A stretch of 64,000 nucleotides of DNA from Morella rubra. Its lineage: Eukaryota; Streptophyta; Magnoliopsida; Fagales; Myricaceae. This document shows, in pieces, positions 1-13,797 of this stretch. Each line of letters opens with the position of its first letter. The first letter of the stretch is position 1. Location: positions 62,001 to 126,000 of the forward strand of contig RXIC02000481.1 of assembly GCA_003952965.2 (NCBI GenBank), written 5' to 3'. The position numbers were made by a program, and so were the translations under genes. Below the pieces are notes generated by a model. That model saw nothing but the letters and a program-made list of their open reading frames with translations, ran no database searches and was not told where the DNA came from.

Positions 1-86
1 CACTTTGTGTCCGTAATTTATCTTTTACTGAATCTTGATAGAAGCTTAGCCAATTATCCCGACTATGGATATCTTCAACTTTTCAG

Positions 87-1573
<1,487 letters not shown>

Positions 1574-2001
1574 CTACTATTCTCGGTCTTTCCTAACTAA
1601 CTGTATCACTAGATCTGCACTTGCCGCTTTCTAACCAGAGGCTTAGAAGAACTGCTGGATTTCTTGTTTAGCTTCTTACTTGGGTTCATCGTCTTCTTCT
1701 TCTTTTTTTCTTTTGCTGTTTGTGTTTCAAAGCAGGCATTATAAATATTATTCGGATATTGTCTCTTTGTCTTACTTCGTGAAAATGGAGGACTTATTGC
1801 ATCTGTTAATTTGCCTAAACCATATCAACTTCTGGTCTGCTTCCAAGTGGAAGAAAAGGCCAGTGGATTATGGGCCTATAAGAGTGAATTCGGCCCATTA
1901 TCACATTCCTCGTTCAGTTGTCCATTTCCTCTGAGGCTGCCATGGTGCTCTACTAAAGTCTCCTCTTCTCCTGCTGTGTTTTCTGTTTTTTTGGTAGGTC
2001 T
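1574..2001 (+). other. 3' flank of the GLR gene
   Basis: This AT- and T-rich stretch follows the GLR stop codon and probably contains its 3' UTR. No second gene is seen. Open frames here run on into the 29-bp repeat array and have no recognisable protein similarity. Confidence 0.5.
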
Positions 2002-2088
2002 CAACAACCAAACAGAAAGAACAGCCCAGTCAACAACCAAACAGAAAGAACAGCCCAGTCAACAACCAAACAGAAAGAACAGCCCAGT
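2002..2088 (+). repeat. Three perfect tandem copies of a 29-bp unit
   Basis: The unit begins caacaaccaaacagaaag and ends acagcccagt. Copies lie at 2002-2030, 2031-2059 and 2060-2088 with no mismatch by eye. The length is not a multiple of three, so the repeat shifts frame at each copy and is unlikely to be coding. It sits about 80 bp from the end of the VPS29 exon fragment. Perfect identity suggests recent expansion. Confidence 0.9.
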
Positions 2089-2168
2089 GAAACTAGCTGC
2101 GAAACCTATCAAAATAAGTAACAAGATGAGCCCAGAAAATGCATTAAAGGATCATATATAGAACATAC

Positions 2169-2300
2169 TTTGATGCAAAGATTTCCAGTGCAAATGATGT
2201 GCTGAATCTTGCCAGGAACAAGCATTGACTTAAACTTTGCAGGCAGATCAGGTGCCCTGTGGGGTACGTGTAGATCCCCCAAGGCCAACACCAGAACCAT
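2169..2300 (-). pseudogene. VPS29: VPS29 (MAG1) first-exon remnant
   Basis: Read on the minus strand, the first ATG (2298-2300) opens 44 codons that match the start of the retromer subunit VPS29: [17 protein letters not shown], then [17 protein letters not shown] and LCIK. The exon ends at AAA followed by a gtatgt donor (2168 downward), a natural exon boundary in this family before the EVHDYL segment. VPS29 is a metallophosphoesterase-fold scaffold of about 190 residues in the endosomal retromer. The retained exon covers the metal-loop motif GDLH and the GN motif; the rest, including the later GHTH motif, is not found between 1 and 2168, which is occupied by the GLR gene. The coding frame is intact, so loss looks recent or the remaining exons lie beyond the window. 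Fragment of a lost gene is the favoured reading. Confidence 0.8.
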
Positions 2301-2554
2301 CCTCAAAGACCCAATTCGAAAATCTGCAAAACATCAAGAAATTTAATGATCCTCGAACGTTATTCTAATGCCTGATTGCCCAAAAATTCAACAAAAGAGG
2401 TCCGCGATTGGACAAGAGACTAAGATGATTAGCATGGATTAAAATAACTTTGAAGGCGAGCCTAAGGATCGGGGGAGCTGCAGATCATGACCGGAGGAAC
2501 TTGACTACTTACAGAAGCTGGCGTGTAAACTGAAAAATCACATCCCTTTTGTTA

Positions 2555-2609
2555 TTAGGAACAATCAAAACGGCGCCTTGTTTTAGGAACAATCAAAACG
2601 GCGCCTTGT
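2555..2609 (+). repeat. Two tandem copies of a 28-bp unit
   Basis: The segment ttaggaacaatcaaaacggc followed by gccttgt occurs at 2555-2581 and again at 2583-2609, a direct repeat of period 28 with no mismatch by eye. Together with the 29-bp triplication at 2002-2088 it flanks the VPS29 exon remnant on the other side. Confidence 0.85.
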
Positions 2610-5242
2610 ACTGGGCTGTAGTCTGGGACTGAATGGTCAGGGTTAAGTCAGATCGTTATGTTCGGCCAGAAGGCCAAATTTTGATGGGTCTAGCCCGGAG
2701 TTACATCCGGACAGCAATGATTCTGATCCAAGTCCATTTTAGTTCTCTGTTGCCAACAAACATTGCTTGGGTTGATAGCCCGTTGGGTTGGAAACGGGCG
2801 TTTTACCAACGAAGCCCGTTGGGCTCTCGGTCCATTGAGTTTTTAACTTTGAAACCAAACCTCAAATACCCGATTCAAGACTAATCCGCACCACATGACA
2901 ATAAGTAATTTCAAAAGGGCAAAAGATTTCGGCAAGGATTATTTTAAAATTAGTCAATGACATTAAATATATTTTAGAAATACTCCATCGGTTTTTAATT
3001 TTAAAAATTATGTTTGGCGAGAAAAAGAAAATTATAGGACTTGCACAAAAGGTCAACTGGAACGAAAATCGATCAATATTCTCCAGACAGATAAGAAAAC
3101 ATGTGCGTTATTATTACGAAACAAATATATATATATATAGCATCATCATGTCACGGGTCACTAAAAACTCGAATATATATATCCCCCCTTGCTTTTCAAA
3201 TTGACTGATCAGATTCTAAACATATGGTCTATATGAGCCCAGCAAGACCAATGCATGCATACATAGATACTATATATATATAGACCATTGCAGAAGGTGG
3301 AAATACTGTGGGCTTACACCGCGCGCCCATAGTCGAGCATTTGAAAAAAATTAAAGAAACGACGAAGAAAATGAAATCAATTTTTTTTTTTTTTTGTGGT
3401 GGTTTTACCGTTCAAGTGGTAGAAACAGGCAATATATGTCCTTCTAGGTGCTCACATAAGCTGTGAATTATAGGTACGCTTTGTATATAACTTTTCTCAA
3501 AGGTCGTTGCCCTGCATGAGATCAAGTCTATACGCATACTATCTATATCGATACGTAATTTTTAGTTACAGTTTGTACCTTTTCACTTTACAGTAAGTCA
3601 CGAGAAGATGATCATATATATGATGGAGATTAGGTCATGATAAGTACATTTTAACAGCAGCCTCTCCCGGCGCCCCCCTGATGCAATTCCACAGATTGCT
3701 AGATCTGACGACGACCCCTGTAATTTCACTAATTATACATGCCTAGCTTGTTAATTTATAGGTATTTTGATGATCAGTTTTCTGTTTTGGGTTTTGTGTA
3801 CCTTTTCAATTGCTTTTTCTGTGGGCATATTTCAGTTTTTTGCCTTGCTCGTGTACGTAGAGGTCATGACCAAGAATAATTGTAATGTCCATTAATTACA
3901 ATTATTATTTCTGTTCCCTTGAATTGCATGGTTAAATCTCATGACGACCTCGTCGTCTGCTTTCAATTGGGTTACGTAATTTCTTTTCGGAAGTCAATGT
4001 TTGTGGCGTGCATCTATACGTACTTTGATCCCGTAATATGCAAGTCTAGTGATGGGAAGCAGCTAGTTCTTCGCAGATGAATTATTTCTGTGTCTCGTTT
4101 GCAAATTGTTAGTGGGGACTCGAAAGTCAATGCTGCTTACACTGTCGCTTGCAGCTTTTTGTGCTAGCTTGTTTCGAGCTGTGCATGCGTGAGCTAGGGC
4201 TACGCATAGCCATACCCCCAGAGAGAAGGAGAGCAGACCTAAATGTACGTACGTACATATGTTCTTCACACTTAAAGGTAGCGACTAGCAGTCGGCTTCA
4301 GCTCTTTTGTAGCTTTTGAAATTAATAACAATATTGGAAAGGTGATAATTAATTAAATATATCTTTGATGAACTGAAGCACATGTAATGCGTGGTTTGAC
4401 AAATAGAATAACCGCTCATGCAATTAATAAACAATTATAACATTATCCCAAATATTTCCCATACTATATAAAACAAATTTTTTAGAGATTCTAACTATAA
4501 AGTCTTCAATTCCATCCTTTTCAACTTGTTCTAATGAAATGAAAGCTATTCATGAAATTGGGATATTCGTGTAGTTGCTTTTGAGGTTATAACTAATCAT
4601 CGATGATATCCAAACCCTTCACTCATTAGAAGAAAAAAAAAACCTTTAGATTGATGAGATCTTATGAAAAGTTCAGTATACCTTCATTGTATTTTTAGCT
4701 TTTTTTGGGTAAACCCTTCTTCTAGTGAAGCTATATGTGGACCACACTAACAAGCTGGAAGACGCATGGTATTTTGTTTAACAAAATACTGTTATCTAAA
4801 AACCCAATTTAAATGAGTCAAATGTGAGGTTTAAAATTTCGTACTGTTAATTTCAAGACAGAAGTTAAAGGAAATCTATTTCATCGAAGAGACTCCAGTA
4901 CTTATTCAAGTATAAATTCTCTTAATTATGCATGGGTAAAAGGTAGTGCATTGTTTTCAATCTGCTTACATTAGTGAATGTTTATAGTCAATAAGGTACG
5001 TCACATGCTGATTTCATTGAAGGCACTTTAAGCTGCTAAATATGAGAAACCAGAAGATTTTTGAGTGATGGAACCCGTTTATTATATTTCTCAACATAGC
5101 TTACGTCCCGAAAAGATTAATAGTTCAAACTCTTACATGTAGCCTTCTGAAAGAACCTAGAAAAAGTACAGAAGAAGAAAGATACAGAGCAGTTATGGGC
5201 CATGGCACATAAGTGCAAACTGATAACTTAGCCTTAATTGCT
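2610..5242. other. Intergenic DNA, no gene seen
   Basis: AT-rich sequence with short (TA)n runs near 3126-3140 and 3273-3282. Open frames are short, overlap in several frames and match no family I know. The last 150 bp before 5243 are likely the 3' UTR of the minus-strand PRE gene. Confidence 0.5.
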
Positions 5243-6124
5243 CTACTGCAAAAGTAAACTCCTAATTAAAGCAGCCTGGGCAGTGTCAGTGGTCGCCAAA
5301 AGCTCAGACAGCCGCCCACTTAGATCATCAACCTCTCTATGCAAGCTTCTAATATAGTTGCAGGTCTCCTGCAGGACCTTAGCAGCTGAAACCTGCACAC
5401 ATTATTCAATGCTTAATTAATTAGTTAATTGCGTACAGTACTTTATCACTTTTAAGTAGAAGAACAAAATTGCATACATTGGAATGCGGCAAATCACTCA
5501 CACACAGACAATAGGAAGCAGCAAGAGCACAGTCGCACACTCGATTTGATCACCAGTTTAAGGGAACCTCGAACACTTCCAAGCGTAACATGCAAAATAT
5601 ATACCACTAGTAGTTGTCCTGGGATCAAGTGCCAACTTCAACTACGGATGGTTTGAGCTAAACCTCTTCTTCAGATCTAATTGACAACTTCTAGTGCTTA
5701 TATAGAACATTTTAAGTTGCTTCAAAGTATCTGTCCTAACCAAAACCAGTTAGTACTGGTTTTGTTTTCCGGAGAGCATCGATCGACAAGCGATCGAGGT
5801 TGAGTAGTACTTTTAGATGCTAATAATGTAAAGATGTTAAATGAATAGGCTAAAGGAGACCGAACCCAATCCACAGCTAACAATTAGCAAACTTGAAGTG
5901 TAATGTCATGACCTATACCTGATAACTTTATAGGTAGAGTTCGAAATTTAGTCAAGTATATGGGCAGGCAAAAAATGAAAAACTGATGAAAATACCTTGT
6001 CAGATCGTCTCTCACGAATCTCAGGAAGAAGCTGTTGCAACTTGGAAACAAGATCATTGATCTGATCTTCGGTGATCCTTGAATTAACACCTGATTGCCT
6101 AGACCGAGATCTTCTGCTAGACAT
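5243..6124 (-). CDS. PRE3: PRE-family atypical (non-DNA-binding) HLH regulator, PRE3/TMO7-like
   Basis: Two exons encode a 92-residue protein, the usual length for PRE/ILI1 proteins. Exon 1 is 5996-6124 (43 codons, [12 protein letters not shown] to RERRSDK) and exon 2 is 5243-5392 ([20 protein letters not shown] to [10 protein letters not shown]), joined by a phase-0 intron with gtattt donor and tgcag acceptor, the conserved position in this family. The helix-loop-helix spans about residues 18-75; no DNA-binding basic region is present, so it should act by pairing with other HLH proteins and relieving their inhibition of growth genes in brassinosteroid, auxin and light pathways. The [12 protein letters not shown] ending matches the PRE3(ATBS1/TMO7)-PRE4 subgroup best. 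The start at 6124 is the first ATG in frame. A (GA)n run lies in the leader at about 6325-6341. The next recognised gene on one side is the F-box/kelch gene, as in Arabidopsis At1g74500-At1g74510. Confidence 0.95.
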
Positions 6125-6426
6125 GTTGATTATAGTACGCGACAAGAATGCGAACGAAGATGTGAGAAGAAGTTGAAGAGAAGGAAATGGGAACTGATCA
6201 AGTAGACAAACGACACAGAGATATGAGTATCAGAAAGACAAGACGAGGTAGGACTTCAAAAAGAAATGATGAAATGTCAGACACAAGTTATGGAGAAAGA
6301 GTGGTGCTTTAAAGATGGGGTATAGAGAGAGAGAGAGAGAGCTAGGGAGGTGCACAAGAACACAGGTAGTGGGTGTTGGGGAGTGGGGAAGACAATTGCA
6401 TGGGAGAAAGAAGTGGGCTAAGCCTC

Positions 6427-6438
6427 TATTTAAATAGG
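6427..6438 (-). promoter_or_regulatory. Probable TATA box of the PRE3-like gene
   Basis: The palindromic tatttaaata core lies about 305 bp upstream of the ATG. Initiation some 30 bp downstream, near 6400, would give a leader of roughly 275 bp containing the (GA)n run. This is inferred from position and sequence only. Confidence 0.5.
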
Positions 6439-6858
6439 ATTTAGAGGGAGAGGGAGAGAGAGAGAGTCCATTAAAGATCAAACCGAACTTGGGAAAACGC
6501 AGTGGGACGACAGTATGGCGTATCTCTAGAAACTTGATTCTCTCTCTATGTGTCATGTATTCGCGTGTCAGACCCAGCACGCAATATCACGTTATTTTAT
6601 TATTCCTAACAATGGTAAATTGTTTTCTTCTGAGCTCTTAAGAATTAACCATTTTCTTTATACTCCATTCTGATTGGGAAAACAGAAAAAATTATACAAG
6701 AAAAACTTGATTACAGCTTCACTCCGCGCTTGCAAACTATGTGCCTGTGAGGAATAGCCAAATTGCTTGAGAGGCCGGGTGGTTTGTTTTGTTTCTTTGA
6801 CTAGTCAAGCCTAACACCCCATGTTCTACCCAATTACCCTTAGCTAGATGCAAGACAT

Positions 6859-6868
6859 GCCACGTGGC
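6859..6868. promoter_or_regulatory. Palindromic G-box upstream of the PRE3-like gene
   Basis: The perfect 10-bp palindrome GCCACGTGGC is a strong G-box core, bound by bHLH (for example PIF) and bZIP factors, and a CACGTG core can also bind BZR-type factors. It lies about 430 bp upstream of the TATA-like element. PRE genes are known targets of BZR1 and PIFs. A role here is inference; CACGTG also occurs elsewhere in the window by chance. Confidence 0.4.
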
Positions 6869-9800
6869 CTCACAAGGCCCAAGCGTTGCACCGACCTGTC
6901 TTGCGCTTTTTCCTCTCTCTCTCTCTCGCCCCTTTTCAGTCATAAATGGCATTATCCTTACGGGTTTTACAAAGTCATTATTCATGCTTTATATGTATTA
7001 CTTAATTAATAGGTGATATTTAACAAAACAAAACAGGCACTTAGATTTCACATCAATTAAACGCAGAGCAAAATTATTCTTCTTATAAATAATACGGACA
7101 GTACAGCTTTTAAACTCTTGGATTTGCTTCTAAGACCTTCCCCTCCATTATTTTTCGGTGAATTATAGTTGAGATTCATAAAATCAGAAGTCCCACGAGA
7201 CCATTAACAGAGTAGAACGACGACATATTCTATATGTCCAACATAAAGTTCCGGGCCACTCATGACAATGCATAGAGCGCTAGATATTTATATATATATT
7301 TACCTATCGGGTTGTTTCTATCAATGACCGATGCAAGACGGACATACCTAAGATACCTAAAAAAAATTCATATATGCAGATGTAATACTCAAAACGCTTA
7401 ATACATATAATATTTAATTGAATTTGGAATGAAGTACATAACAGATCTTGAAACTTAAGTTAATAAGAAATGATAGTTTTTATTAGTTAAATTATATAAA
7501 CAAAATTTGTGTATCTCGAGGGCCGGATAAAATGGATGGAATTACTTTGGCTGTCTCGTTTAGACGTCCATAGTCTTGAAACCTTTCACTGATCATCCAC
7601 GGGACAATCATTCATGAGCGAATTGATTACAAAATGAAAAATGAACTCTCTGGCGCCGCGCCCTAATTCAGAACCGAATTTCACTTTGCAGCCATGTAAG
7701 CTCATGATGAAGCTTCAAGAGCTCGCTAGCGAGCTTCCCGAAAAGGGAAGTAACTTTAGATTTATGTTTTACTGTTCAGTATAATTCACCTCAATGATTG
7801 AATTTCTACGTTGTTGTGGCTGCATGCATTCAGTGACAGAAACTCTGCTAAAGGTCTGATTAGGTCTATGATGACAATTTGGCTGCTACTGTAGGCTCTG
7901 CATATATATAGTTTAATGCTTGAGTTTACAAGAGGTAAGTTTACTTATCTATTTCTGCAATCTGATTGGCATAGAAGAGGGCGCACATGATTCTTAATTG
8001 TCTTCTCTTGTGCCGACCTGTTGATCTCTATGCTTGTGAATTTAAAATCCTCCCAATACCTTTTAGAATAATAGTAACCAAATGATGTTATTCGACTGTC
8101 TTCTGTAGATGGGAATCTTAACTTATGGTTTAGTGATTGAGAATTAACTAAAACAGGCAACTAGCGCCAATATTAACGTGGGATTCAGAAACAATAATCC
8201 TATATATATGTCAAATTAATTTTTCCGGGGATCGACAACCTGAACACAATTTTCTACCATACGACGTGCTAATTGTGGCCTCTCAATACATTGGAAGAGT
8301 ACCCCGGGAGTCTCACTAGTGCACAATAGAGCCAAAGTCGCTTTTTTAAAAAAGTGCAATGAAATCATGATTATATAATCGAAGAGGTGACATGGCAAAT
8401 TATCAAATTCCATTAAGAGGGTTTGAACCACGTCATTGGGCCATCTCATCACTTACAAAGTTCTAATTATAGTTGACTAACATAATTAATTAACGTCTTA
8501 ATTATAATTTTCTTCAAGAAATGAGTTCCCAACTTGGATCCAAGTTGCGTGCATTAGGAGTAAGTTTTTGACCAAAAAGTACTTTAACCGTGTTCAAAAG
8601 ATAGGAGAAATATATATAGCTTGGCTCATGTCAGGCGCAGATTCCTCGATCGGTTACGACCTATTAGAGTTGCTTTTAATAAGTACCACAATTAATCATT
8701 CGTTTAATCAAGTTGATCTTCACATTTGATCACTTGGCCCTCCAGTACCGGGCATGCAAAAACAGAATATTTTAGAAGTCTTTGGCAATAGCGTTCCCCT
8801 TTGGGCTTTGACTAATAAGTTAGTTTCAAAAGAAATAATTTGTTTTTTTCCTGGATCAAAAAGCTTGAATCAGCTAGTTTCTAATACACAAACATATATA
8901 TTTGTTAAACATAGAAGACACTTCGTGCCACGAATCTTTGACTCCCCCCTTATAGCAGATCAAATGAGCTAGCCTAAACTGCTTAATAATTAATAAAATA
9001 TATATAGAAAAGAGAGATATCAGTTTGGCTATCATGGCCTGTCATGTTCACATTCAAATATTATTTATATATTTACATTGGTAAGGAAAAGATAATCCCT
9101 TGGGAAAAAAAAGGCGTCAGAGTGTGTTGTTCATGTTCTACGTGTCTAAATCCAGCTGAACACATGCATCATCTTAATTTAAAGGCACAGTTGAAGCTAG
9201 CCCTGAACATCGGCACCATATCGGAAATCTTTTGGTTTTTCCCCCTGAGTGGATATAGACAATCCGACCCACGATCTGAATCAATGTTCTATCAAAGCTG
9301 CAAAATTTCCTCAAGGGCATTTACAGAAAGTACTCCTCATGAATTTCCCTTAGATACTTCACACAGCTCTGCCAATCAAGATAAAAAGCTGATCATACAA
9401 GCTCTAATCAGACAGTCGTGTGCATGAGGCACCAACAAATTTCCAATATAAATAATTGGAAGATCGAACAGAGTACAGTAATGATATGCTTGATTCTAGC
9501 TAGCTAAGATGTTTAATAGCATGGTGGGGATTTGACCGCGCTGACGGAGTACTTGCTCAGCGTGCATCTCGGGGCACATGAGCTTGATCCGATGGCCAGC
9601 GAGGACTGTGCTCGAAGTCACGAGGAACCCATATTTGTTTATTTTCCCTTCAAATCAAGTTGGCGCTGTTCTCTTCGGACTCTCTTGCAAGAGACTTTTG
9701 GGACTCCAAGAAAGATACATTGTGATCTTCTTAGCTTACGATCTGTCCTAAAACTTAATATTATAAGCATGCAAGTTATTTTCGTCTTTTGTTTCATGCA

Positions 9801-11152
9801 TTCTATAATCCTCGAATCCGCAGATATTATAAGATATATATATATAAGTATCTTCCTACGTCGGTGGAGGAGAACCTAAAAGGGAGATCGGCTAAAATAA
9901 GGCTATTAACTGCCAACGTTAACTGACTGAACACCGACCAAATACGGACGGTTGTTTAATAAAAGCAAGCATGTGTGATTTTGTAACGCGAGTATCCTAA
10001 GCCAAAGCACAACTTTACTTGTGCAGATAGGTCTTGGTTAACCGACAAGACCATCAATATTATCGAAACTTAATTACGACGTAAATTAAACAGGCCGGCA
10101 TTGAAGATGTGAATGTACATTTTACGTATAGCACTTATCCCATAATTTGAAGAACATAATGAACAGACGTTGTAACCTCATCAAATGTAAGCACCATATA
10201 ATCTGAGCTTTCTACTTGCATACTGTAAAGGGAGCTCTAAAGGAGTACTATGATCGATCAACTTTTAATTTGCCTGGTCTTCACGTTCAACACTGAATCA
10301 AAGTTAAACAGAACAGGGTTGGAAATTAATTAATGATAAAGCATTTGCCATCAACCACCTCCGTACAGCTTCTTGAATAAAAAGGGTTCAGCTACTAATT
10401 GTCATTGATATACGATCATATATTCTTAGGCTTTGGGTAAGAGAGTTTAGTGAATGGACTCTTTTGATTTCGTAAAATACATGGGTACATAAAACACTTC
10501 ATTTTATTTGAAAATCTAGAATTTTTCCCAAATTTCTGATGTCTCTTTTTCTTTTTTATGGTTATTGACATATTAATTAGGTTGTGGGTCTGAGAACGTT
10601 AACATGCAAATAGAATATTATAGGGGCAAGCTATAGGCTATAGCCTACAGCATTACTAGATAGTCTAGATTACAGGGAGATTGGCATGCAAGCATGATTT
10701 GACGGTTGGAGGAGTTAAAAGCAGCATAGAACCAAGAGTTGAAAAAACAGTACACGTGTAGGACTTAAAAGCAGCATCTTCTCGGCCTTCTATACGTCGA
10801 GGCAAGAAAACCGTATGCGTTATATCTCAAATACGACCACATGGTTGGGATCGATGAAAATTTTATGTTTGCAAACACGAAGCACTAATTGATGATTCCA
10901 GCGATTAAATTGGACCAGGTGAAGCGACAAGGTTCTAGGGTATGACTGGTGTGATTACTCTTCGCATCTTTTTTTTTTTCGTTTTATTTTTTTCAATATC
11001 CTAATTACTGTAACACTGTTAGTTTTCTGTGCAACTTAATTAGTACCTCCTAAGGACGCGTGCTTTAGATAAAAAAAATATATCGAGTTTTGTAAGTGCG
11101 AGTCTTGCGGTGGTCTTATCTTTTTCCTTGCTTTCTTTCTCTTAATTTTATT
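6869..11152. other. Intergenic DNA, no gene seen
   Basis: AT-rich DNA with scattered (TA)n tracts. The largest open frame (9044-9427, 127 codons) has no recognisable domain and no exon partners. I see no RNA gene or transposon end. Confidence 0.5.
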
Positions 11153-11660
11153 GGTTCAAAGGTACGTAACAACGTTTTTATAATAATTAACCCTTCAAAT
11201 TAATTAAGCTTGATGAAAGTCATCCGTGGTATTAATTCTTTTGTCTTTTGTTTTTGGGCGCACAACTTTCTTTTGGTAGCCCAGCAGAGACGTGATTGAT
11301 CATCTCTGATTTTGCTTTCTGTACTTAATTAATGATCAGCAAAATATACACTGATCTTTTTGTTTCCTTAATTAGATAGGAAATTAATGTACTTAGTTAA
11401 CTGATTAACTTTGTAAAAGGTCTCTTATACTTATTTGAATATATACTAATCTTACTTGAGGGATAAAAGAAAATACATCGATCAAGTTAATTATATATGA
11501 TCTGATATTCTCACTCTGTTTGTTCATAAAACGCAAGTGGTTTGCAGAAAGAAGTTAAGAAAAACTGATCAAAATAACCATGGCCCGTATACATGAGTGG
11601 TTGAGAAGATTGGTAATTTGTAATACATATTCAAAAAAAAAAATTAACCACCGAAAGAGC
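11153..11660 (+). repeat. Full-length left flank of the duplicated segment
   Basis: About 500 bp, of which many short stretches recur in the same order, with the spacers missing, in only about 170 bp at 12732-12902. Matching pieces include 11153-11177 with 12732-12756, the gatgaaagtca near 11212, cagcaaaatatacactga near 11338, and ttaactgattaactttgtaa near 11397. Confidence 0.75.
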
Positions 11661-12554
11661 TACTCGACCAGTTAAGCCTTCCCGTAAAGTAGTCTCTCTT
11701 TGAATTAAGTGGATACACCTGTTTTGATTCTTTATCTATGTGTGCGGTTAAATTAAGGTCTCATTAACCAGAGTGTAGCTCAAACCCGCACTCAAACAGA
11801 CGAAATTTATTTACCATACCACTGCAAATTTTTTGTCCGACATTCTAACCGACTTTCTGCCATTGATTTTGACAAAACTTTCATTGTCATATATATATAA
11901 AAGCAGGCAGTCTAATGTACTGCTGATTGGCTCTCCTAAATCTCGTATTAACATGGCTTCCCATACGAGGAAACAATATATCTGCTTGCCTAGCTAGTGC
12001 ATAGGCACAACTGGCCTATAATTAATCAAACACCAGAAAAATAAAATAATGTTCTTCTACAAAAAACTATTGATCACAAATAGTTTAAAGCGTGATCCCG
12101 AACGTTCCATTCGTTCAGTATTATAGGGATCTCAAACAACCATTCCAGTAACAGGGCTAATTAAAATTTGCAGCAAGTTGCAATTCTAAAAGTGCAAGTC
12201 GACAGTAAGCTCGCTCTGGCAATCCAACTCGACTGGTTTAATTCTCGGATATATCGATCTCATGTTCCAACGCGATTCGTTGAAGGGTTAGCGACAGGCG
12301 ACAGCCTTCTTCAATGACTCTTACATGGAAACATTCATCTCCCCTAGATTATGACATGCTATTGTATTGTGCACTTGCAACACAAATGTATGGCAGAGCC
12401 GCAGAATATACACGAGAAATACTGATAAAAGAAGTTCAAGTTTCTTAAGATATACCCAGTTGCAACCTGCTGCCGACTCTTTTGTCCCATAAACCAGGCC
12501 TTATATGTCAATGGAGAGGGGATACCACTAGGCCAATATTGTTTACTTGACAAT
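11661..12554 (+). repeat. Core of a 0.9 kb duplication, copy 1
   Basis: This 894-bp segment is repeated at 12903-13797, offset 1242-1243 bp. By eye the only difference is one extra g in copy 2 (cctggctg against cctgctg). No coding capacity or RNA gene is recognised inside it. Such identity in neutral DNA means a very recent duplication, gene conversion or an assembly artefact. Confidence 0.93.
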
Positions 12555-12902
12555 GCTGTGATTCCCAAACATGTTGACATTTCTAGTTCGTATTCTTGCT
12601 GACATTAAGCCCAGGATTGATTCATCTTAGGTTATTTCTGAACATTTCTTTCATAGGTTATGGCCTTACTTCATAAATATGCAGTAATCTAATTGATGGT
12701 GTTGCTCTCATGTGTATCATCGTAGAGCTAGGGTTCAAAGGTACGTAACAACGTTTGATGAAAGTCAATTAATAGGTATCAATTTACTTACAGCAAAATA
12801 TACACTGAACTTAGTTAACTGATTAACTTTGTAATGACTAATCTTACTTCATCGATCAAGGATCTGATATTCTCAATCGCACCTGATCAAGATACACATA
12901 TG
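12555..12902 (+). other. Junction between duplicate cores, built of thinned copies of both flanks
   Basis: The first part (12555 to about 12610) keeps short pieces of the DNA that follows copy 2 (gctgtgattcc, aaacatg, atttctag, cttgctgacat). The last part (12732-12902) keeps short pieces of the DNA that precedes copy 1. Order is kept in both. The middle, about 12611-12731, matches nothing obvious. Confidence 0.7.
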
Positions 12903-13797
12903 TACTCGACCAGTTAAGCCTTCCCGTAAAGTAGTCTCTCTTTGAATTAAGTGGATACACCTGTTTTGATTCTTTATCTATGTGTGCGGTTAAATTAAGG
13001 TCTCATTAACCAGAGTGTAGCTCAAACCCGCACTCAAACAGACGAAATTTATTTACCATACCACTGCAAATTTTTTGTCCGACATTCTAACCGACTTTCT
13101 GCCATTGATTTTGACAAAACTTTCATTGTCATATATATATAAAAGCAGGCAGTCTAATGTACTGCTGATTGGCTCTCCTAAATCTCGTATTAACATGGCT
13201 TCCCATACGAGGAAACAATATATCTGCTTGCCTAGCTAGTGCATAGGCACAACTGGCCTATAATTAATCAAACACCAGAAAAATAAAATAATGTTCTTCT
13301 ACAAAAAACTATTGATCACAAATAGTTTAAAGCGTGATCCCGAACGTTCCATTCGTTCAGTATTATAGGGATCTCAAACAACCATTCCAGTAACAGGGCT
13401 AATTAAAATTTGCAGCAAGTTGCAATTCTAAAAGTGCAAGTCGACAGTAAGCTCGCTCTGGCAATCCAACTCGACTGGTTTAATTCTCGGATATATCGAT
13501 CTCATGTTCCAACGCGATTCGTTGAAGGGTTAGCGACAGGCGACAGCCTTCTTCAATGACTCTTACATGGAAACATTCATCTCCCCTAGATTATGACATG
13601 CTATTGTATTGTGCACTTGCAACACAAATGTATGGCAGAGCCGCAGAATATACACGAGAAATACTGATAAAAGAAGTTCAAGTTTCTTAAGATATACCCA
13701 GTTGCAACCTGGCTGCCGACTCTTTTGTCCCATAAACCAGGCCTTATATGTCAATGGAGAGGGGATACCACTAGGCCAATATTGTTTACTTGACAAT
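12903..13797 (+). repeat. Core of a 0.9 kb duplication, copy 2
   Basis: This is the near-identical partner of 11661-12554, one base longer. It is followed by the full-length right flank (13798 to about 13950), of which the junction after copy 1 holds a shortened version. Confidence 0.93.

Noticed and set aside
12359-12580. Open frame repeated in both duplicate cores (also 13563-13808)
   Set aside because: It is repeated only because the DNA is duplicated, and the one-base insertion in copy 2 changes its frame; no domain is seen.
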